Source of the DNA: a virus
Virus record (IMG/VR): IMGVR_UViG_3300036851_000093
Location: 1-47,438 of that record
DNA: 47,438 nucleotides
Reading direction: 5' to 3' (one strand)
The position numbers and the translations under genes are program-made. The notes under the pieces are model-generated. The model searched no databases and was not told the DNA's origin. It saw only the letters and a list, made by a program, of their open reading frames with translations. This document shows positions 45,453 through 47,438 of the stretch, in pieces. The first letter of the stretch is position 1, and each line of letters begins with the position of its first letter.

Positions 45453-46111
45453 CCGCGGCGCAACGCCGACGCATCGCACGCCTAGGCGGCCGTGCTACCG
45501 CGCGGGCCCGTCGCGTACGGGTCATGGCGGAGCGACTCGGCCGCCTGTACGCCGATGCTCCCGACTCCGCCCGGGCCGATGGCGCCGAATGGTACGCGAC
45601 CGCGCGCCTGACATGTCACGCCCTGGCCGCCGATGGCCACTACACCCCGGCGCAAGTAGCGGGGATCGTGGCCGCCCTGAGCCCGCGCGTATCCTGGGAG
45701 CAGAATGTTGCGGCCGCGTATCGCATCATCGAAGCTGGCCGCCGCGCATGGCCGCAACCTATGGTAGCTGGCACCGGATCTAACCGTCGCAAGGCTTGGA
45801 GTATCGCATGCGGCGGAGATCCGGCCGAGATCCTAGGCGGGCCGAAGGTCCGCGCATTCTTCGCCAACCTGACCGGCGACGATCACGCCGTAACGGTTGA
45901 TGTATGGGCTGCCCTGGCCGCCCTAGGCCGACCGGTCGCGACCATCCGCGGCGCCCAGTACCTGGAGATCGCGGACGCCTATCGCATGGCCGCGCGAGAC
46001 GCGGAGATCACGCCGCGCGAGCTGCAGGCTACGGTATGGTGCGCCATCCGCGGCCGCTCCAGCCTAGACGCGTTCACCTATGTCCAGCCCAGCCTATGGG
46101 CCCTGGCATGA
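45449..46111 (+). CDS. HhH glycosylase-like protein (DUF7178-like), 220 aa
   Basis: The core is YTPAQVAGIVAALSPRVSWE, then AEILGGPKVRAFFANLTGDD and HAVTVDVWAALAALG. The G-G-P-K-V-x-x-F-x-x-N-L-x-G pattern followed by V-T-V-D-V-W-A matches a phage family I recall as DUF7178, resembling the helix-hairpin-helix DNA glycosylase fold with an Asp after the hairpin. Its target and activity are unknown. The start overlaps the previous stop. A base-excision or DNA-end binding role is a guess based on the fold. Confidence 0.65.
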   Translation: MTAAQRRRIARLGGRATARARRVRVMAERLGRLYADAPDSARADGAEWYATARLTCHALAADGHYTPAQVAGIVAALSPRVSWEQNVAAAYRIIEAGRRAWPQPMVAGTGSNRRKAWSIACGGDPAEILGGPKVRAFFANLTGDDHAVTVDVWAALAALGRPVATIRGAQYLEIADAYRMAARDAEITPRELQATVWCAIRGRSSLDAFTYVQPSLWALA

Positions 46112-46233
46112 CCCGCACGCAACCGGGCCCGGACCTACCCCGTCGGGTTGACCCGGGCCCTGCTACTAGTTGCGGTACCTGGCCGCCAGCTTCGCGGCCT
46201 TGCATGGCGGTACCGGACCGGTGCGCATGCTAA
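46108..46233 (+). CDS. Possible miniprotein, 41 aa
   Basis: ATG 46108 overlaps the glycosylase-like stop (ATGA). The peptide is Pro/Cys-rich (MTRTQPGPDLPRRVDPGPAT, then SCGTWPPASRPCMAVPDRCA). It lies within a strongly palindromic stretch, so it may be noncoding. Kept as a low-confidence call because of the ATGA coupling only. Confidence 0.3.
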   Translation: MTRTQPGPDLPRRVDPGPATSCGTWPPASRPCMAVPDRCAC

Positions 46234-46258
46234 CCGATCGGCCCGCGACCGGTCAACC
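46144..46258. repeat. Palindrome-rich tract at the end of the CTAG-rich block
   Basis: GGGTTGACC (46144-46152) and GGTCAACCC (46250-46258) are 9-base inverted repeats. Between them lie a GGCCGC-N7-GCGGCC hairpin (near 46180-46198) and two GGTACC sites. No U tract is present, so it may be a rho-type or structural end of the first rightward unit rather than a simple intrinsic terminator. Confidence 0.4.
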
Positions 46259-46267
46259 CGTACCATC

Positions 46268-46281
46268 GTACTAGTTGACAT
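46268..46281 (+). repeat. Direct repeat GTACTAGTTGACAT, right copy
   Basis: Exact 14-base copy of 44124-44137, again containing the -35 of a rightward promoter. The two copies bound the CTAG-rich gene block. Confidence 0.7.
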
Positions 46282-46303
46282 CGACTAAGCTACCTGCTAG
46301 ACT
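46275..46303 (+). promoter_or_regulatory. Rightward promoter
   Basis: TTGACA (46275-46280), a 17-base spacer and TAGACT (46298-46303) are close to sigma-70 consensus. Transcription would start near 46310, leaving a leader of about 75 bases with two small hairpins before ATG 46386. Confidence 0.75.
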
Positions 46304-46322
46304 CTAAGCCTCAATCGCATAG

Positions 46323-46363
46323 GCGGGGATGGACCCGCAACCGCACCCGGTCGGCATACCGGG
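46323..46363 (+). promoter_or_regulatory. Two-hairpin leader before 46386
   Basis: GCGGG-N6-CCCGC (46323-46338) and CCCGGT-CGGCAT-ACCGGG (46346-46363) are tandem hairpins in the 5' leader, ending about 8 bases before the GGGAG ribosome-binding site. They could regulate translation or stabilise the mRNA; no known riboswitch is recognised. Confidence 0.4.
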
Positions 46364-46385
46364 CCCGTAATGGGAGAATCGACCG

Positions 46386-46661
46386 ATGGGAATCCTCGAG
46401 GATGCAATCGCCCGGCGCGACGCGCGACCCGAGCCGAGACGCATCGACTACGCGCGCATGCAGCGCGTCTACCCGCGACAGAAAGCCGCGCTGACCCGTG
46501 CTATCCGCACCGGCGACGCGGAGACAATCGCGAAGGTCTGCAAGGCCGCCGTGCAGGAATGGAATGAGATCGGCGCATGGCCCGACGGCTGGAACCGATG
46601 GCAGATCGCCCTGGATGACGTGATGGGCTGGAACAATCGCATTGAACTGGAGGACCTGTAG
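46386..46661 (+). CDS. Hypothetical protein, 91 aa
   Basis: ATG 46386 follows GGGAG by 8 bases. The product is helical and charged (MGILEDAIARRDARPEPRRI, RQKAALTRAIRTGDAETIAK) with a Trp-rich end (NEIGAWPDGWNRWQIALDDV). It resembles small early actinophage proteins, but I cannot name a family. Confidence 0.7.
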   Translation: MGILEDAIARRDARPEPRRIDYARMQRVYPRQKAALTRAIRTGDAETIAKVCKAAVQEWNEIGAWPDGWNRWQIALDDVMGWNNRIELEDL

Positions 46662-46663
46662 TC

Positions 46664-47131
46664 ATGACCCGCAAGGTAGGTACCACGGACGAAGTCTTGG
46701 CCGCGTTCATCGACGGCCGGGAGATGCGAACGGGGCGCGCGAGCGTCCCAGGTGGCAACCGTCTATCGGCCGAGACCGATTACAACCGGCCTGGCCTCTT
46801 CCTCTTCAGCTATCGAACTGAGATCGCCCTCCGCCTTGAGGATGGGTGCATCGCAGTCACGCCGAAGAAGTACAGCCGCACGACCGCCAAGCAGCTATAC
46901 GCCCTAATCGGGGAGCTGCAGTACCACGGCTACGATGTCGCGCGGTACTGGGACATCATGCGCGAGATGGCGGCCAACAGTCGCCGGAAGAATCCGCGCG
47001 AGGTCGACCTGGGCGAGACCGTGAGCGTGCGGGCGAACGTCCCTGGACGCTGGGGCGGCTATGGGCCGGCCTGGCACCCGACCGGCTACGACTTCCTGCC
47101 GTTCATGGTCTTCCGGCGAGGTGCAGCATGA
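46664..47131 (+). CDS. Hypothetical protein, 155 aa
   Basis: ATG 46664 follows GGAGGACCTGTAGTC. The sequence begins TTDEVLAAFIDGREMRTGRA, then beta strands (LFLFSYRTEIALRLEDGCIA), a helix (TTAKQLYALIGELQYHGYDV) and a basic C-terminus. The family is seen in actinophages as a conserved early protein without known function. The TGA overlaps the next start. Confidence 0.7.
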   Translation: MTRKVGTTDEVLAAFIDGREMRTGRASVPGGNRLSAETDYNRPGLFLFSYRTEIALRLEDGCIAVTPKKYSRTTAKQLYALIGELQYHGYDVARYWDIMREMAANSRRKNPREVDLGETVSVRANVPGRWGGYGPAWHPTGYDFLPFMVFRRGAA

Positions 47132-47438
47132 CCCGGAAGTGCCCGGAATGCGGGCGAGTCTTCGATCTGCTCGACCCGGACGATGCCGACGAGTCCGCCT
47201 ACGGGCATGACTGCGAGGGGCGCCGCATCGGCGACCCCTGGTCCCCTGGCGGCCTGACTGCGGCCGGCGTGGGGGAGCGCGTCAAGGTCGAGCTCACTAA
47301 CAAAGAGGTGCTGTACGGGACAATCGAAGAGCTCTACATGGGATCGGGCGCGCACCCGCGCGCCTGGGCCATCCTCGAAACGGATGGCGGGTATCGGGCC
47401 GTCATCGTTGACCCCGACCCTCGCCGCTCGAGTCCACC
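47128..47438 (+). CDS. Zinc-ribbon protein, 3' end outside window
   Basis: ATG 47128 overlaps the previous stop. TRKCPECGRVFDLLDPDDAD and YGHDCEGRR give a CxxC plus His and Cys, one zinc site. GERVKVELTNKEVLYGTIEE then suggests an SH3-like beta-barrel. The frame is open at 47438 and would continue in phase into the frame open at base 2 if the ends join. Function unknown. Confidence 0.65.
   Translation, partial: MTRKCPECGRVFDLLDPDDADESAYGHDCEGRRIGDPWSPGGLTAAGVGERVKVELTNKEVLYGTIEELYMGSGAHPRAWAILETDGGYRAVIVDPDPRRSSP

Noticed and set aside
1-47438. CRISPR array, integrase or immunity-repressor region
   Set aside because: No regularly spaced repeats, no tyrosine or serine recombinase motifs and no phage repressor-like gene were found; the Cas4-like gene is not CRISPR-associated here.

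Overview
The window looks like a complete or nearly complete double-stranded DNA phage genome. The host is probably a GC-rich actinobacterium. The sequence is GC-rich, genes are packed end to end with ATGA/TGATG/GTGA overlaps, GTG and TTG starts are common, and several small families (the DPETSS-type protein at 45231, the short helical protein at 42824) resemble ones I know from actinobacteriophages. The host is an inference; no marker fixes it. There is no integrase, no recognisable immunity repressor, no tRNA and no CRISPR array, so a lytic lifestyle is more likely.

Layout. There is one main divergent control region (about 43.57-44.20 kb) and one convergent point (about 2.88-2.95 kb). Rightward genes run from 44.2 kb to the right end and, if the molecule is circular, continue from base 1 to 2883. 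The reading frame open at the right edge joins in phase with the one open at the left edge. These are small, mostly unrecognised early-type genes: Cys/His-rich miniproteins, a stand-alone LuxR-type HTH, a DEDDh exonuclease and a helix-hairpin-helix-like protein. Nearly everything between 43.6 and 2.9 kb is leftward, in three blocks. (1) 43.6-40.0 kb: small zinc-type proteins, membrane miniproteins and a repeat-containing tail fibre. (2) 39.4-16.3 kb: head and tail genes (large terminase, portal, two very large virion-type proteins, scaffold, N4-gp56-type capsid protein, adaptor, tail proteins), then an amidase endolysin with small membrane proteins. (3) 15.9-2.9 kb: replication, recombination and nucleotide metabolism (Mre11-like phosphoesterase, DUF1599-like protein, deoxyribosyltransferase, Cas4/RecB-like nuclease, Erf annealing protein, DnaB helicase, VRR-NUC nuclease, SSB, AEP-type primase, MazG-like protein), ending in small zinc proteins and a metallopeptidase. 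One rightward gene (15967-16239) with its own promoter and a strong terminator sits between blocks 2 and 3, like a moron.

Regulation. The most striking signal is an element of about 45 bp found once at the head of each of the three leftward blocks (43681-43723, 39926-39971, 15837-15881). It has a 16-bp dyad CGRYAC-N4-GTRYCG and a GGTACC block 17-18 bp away. That spacing suggests a phage-specific promoter or operator. Conventional TTGACA-type promoters are seen at 44131, 46275, 40733 (minus) and 12378 (minus).

Replication would depend on a host DNA polymerase: the phage supplies primase, helicase, SSB, annealing protein and nucleases. The structural set is unusual. The N4-gp56-type capsid and SU10-type adaptor suggest a short-tailed phage, yet there are Dit-like and hub-like tail proteins and no recognisable tape measure or tail tube. 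A CTAG-rich block at 44.1-46.3 kb, bounded by two copies of GTACTAGTTGACAT, looks like an acquired cassette.
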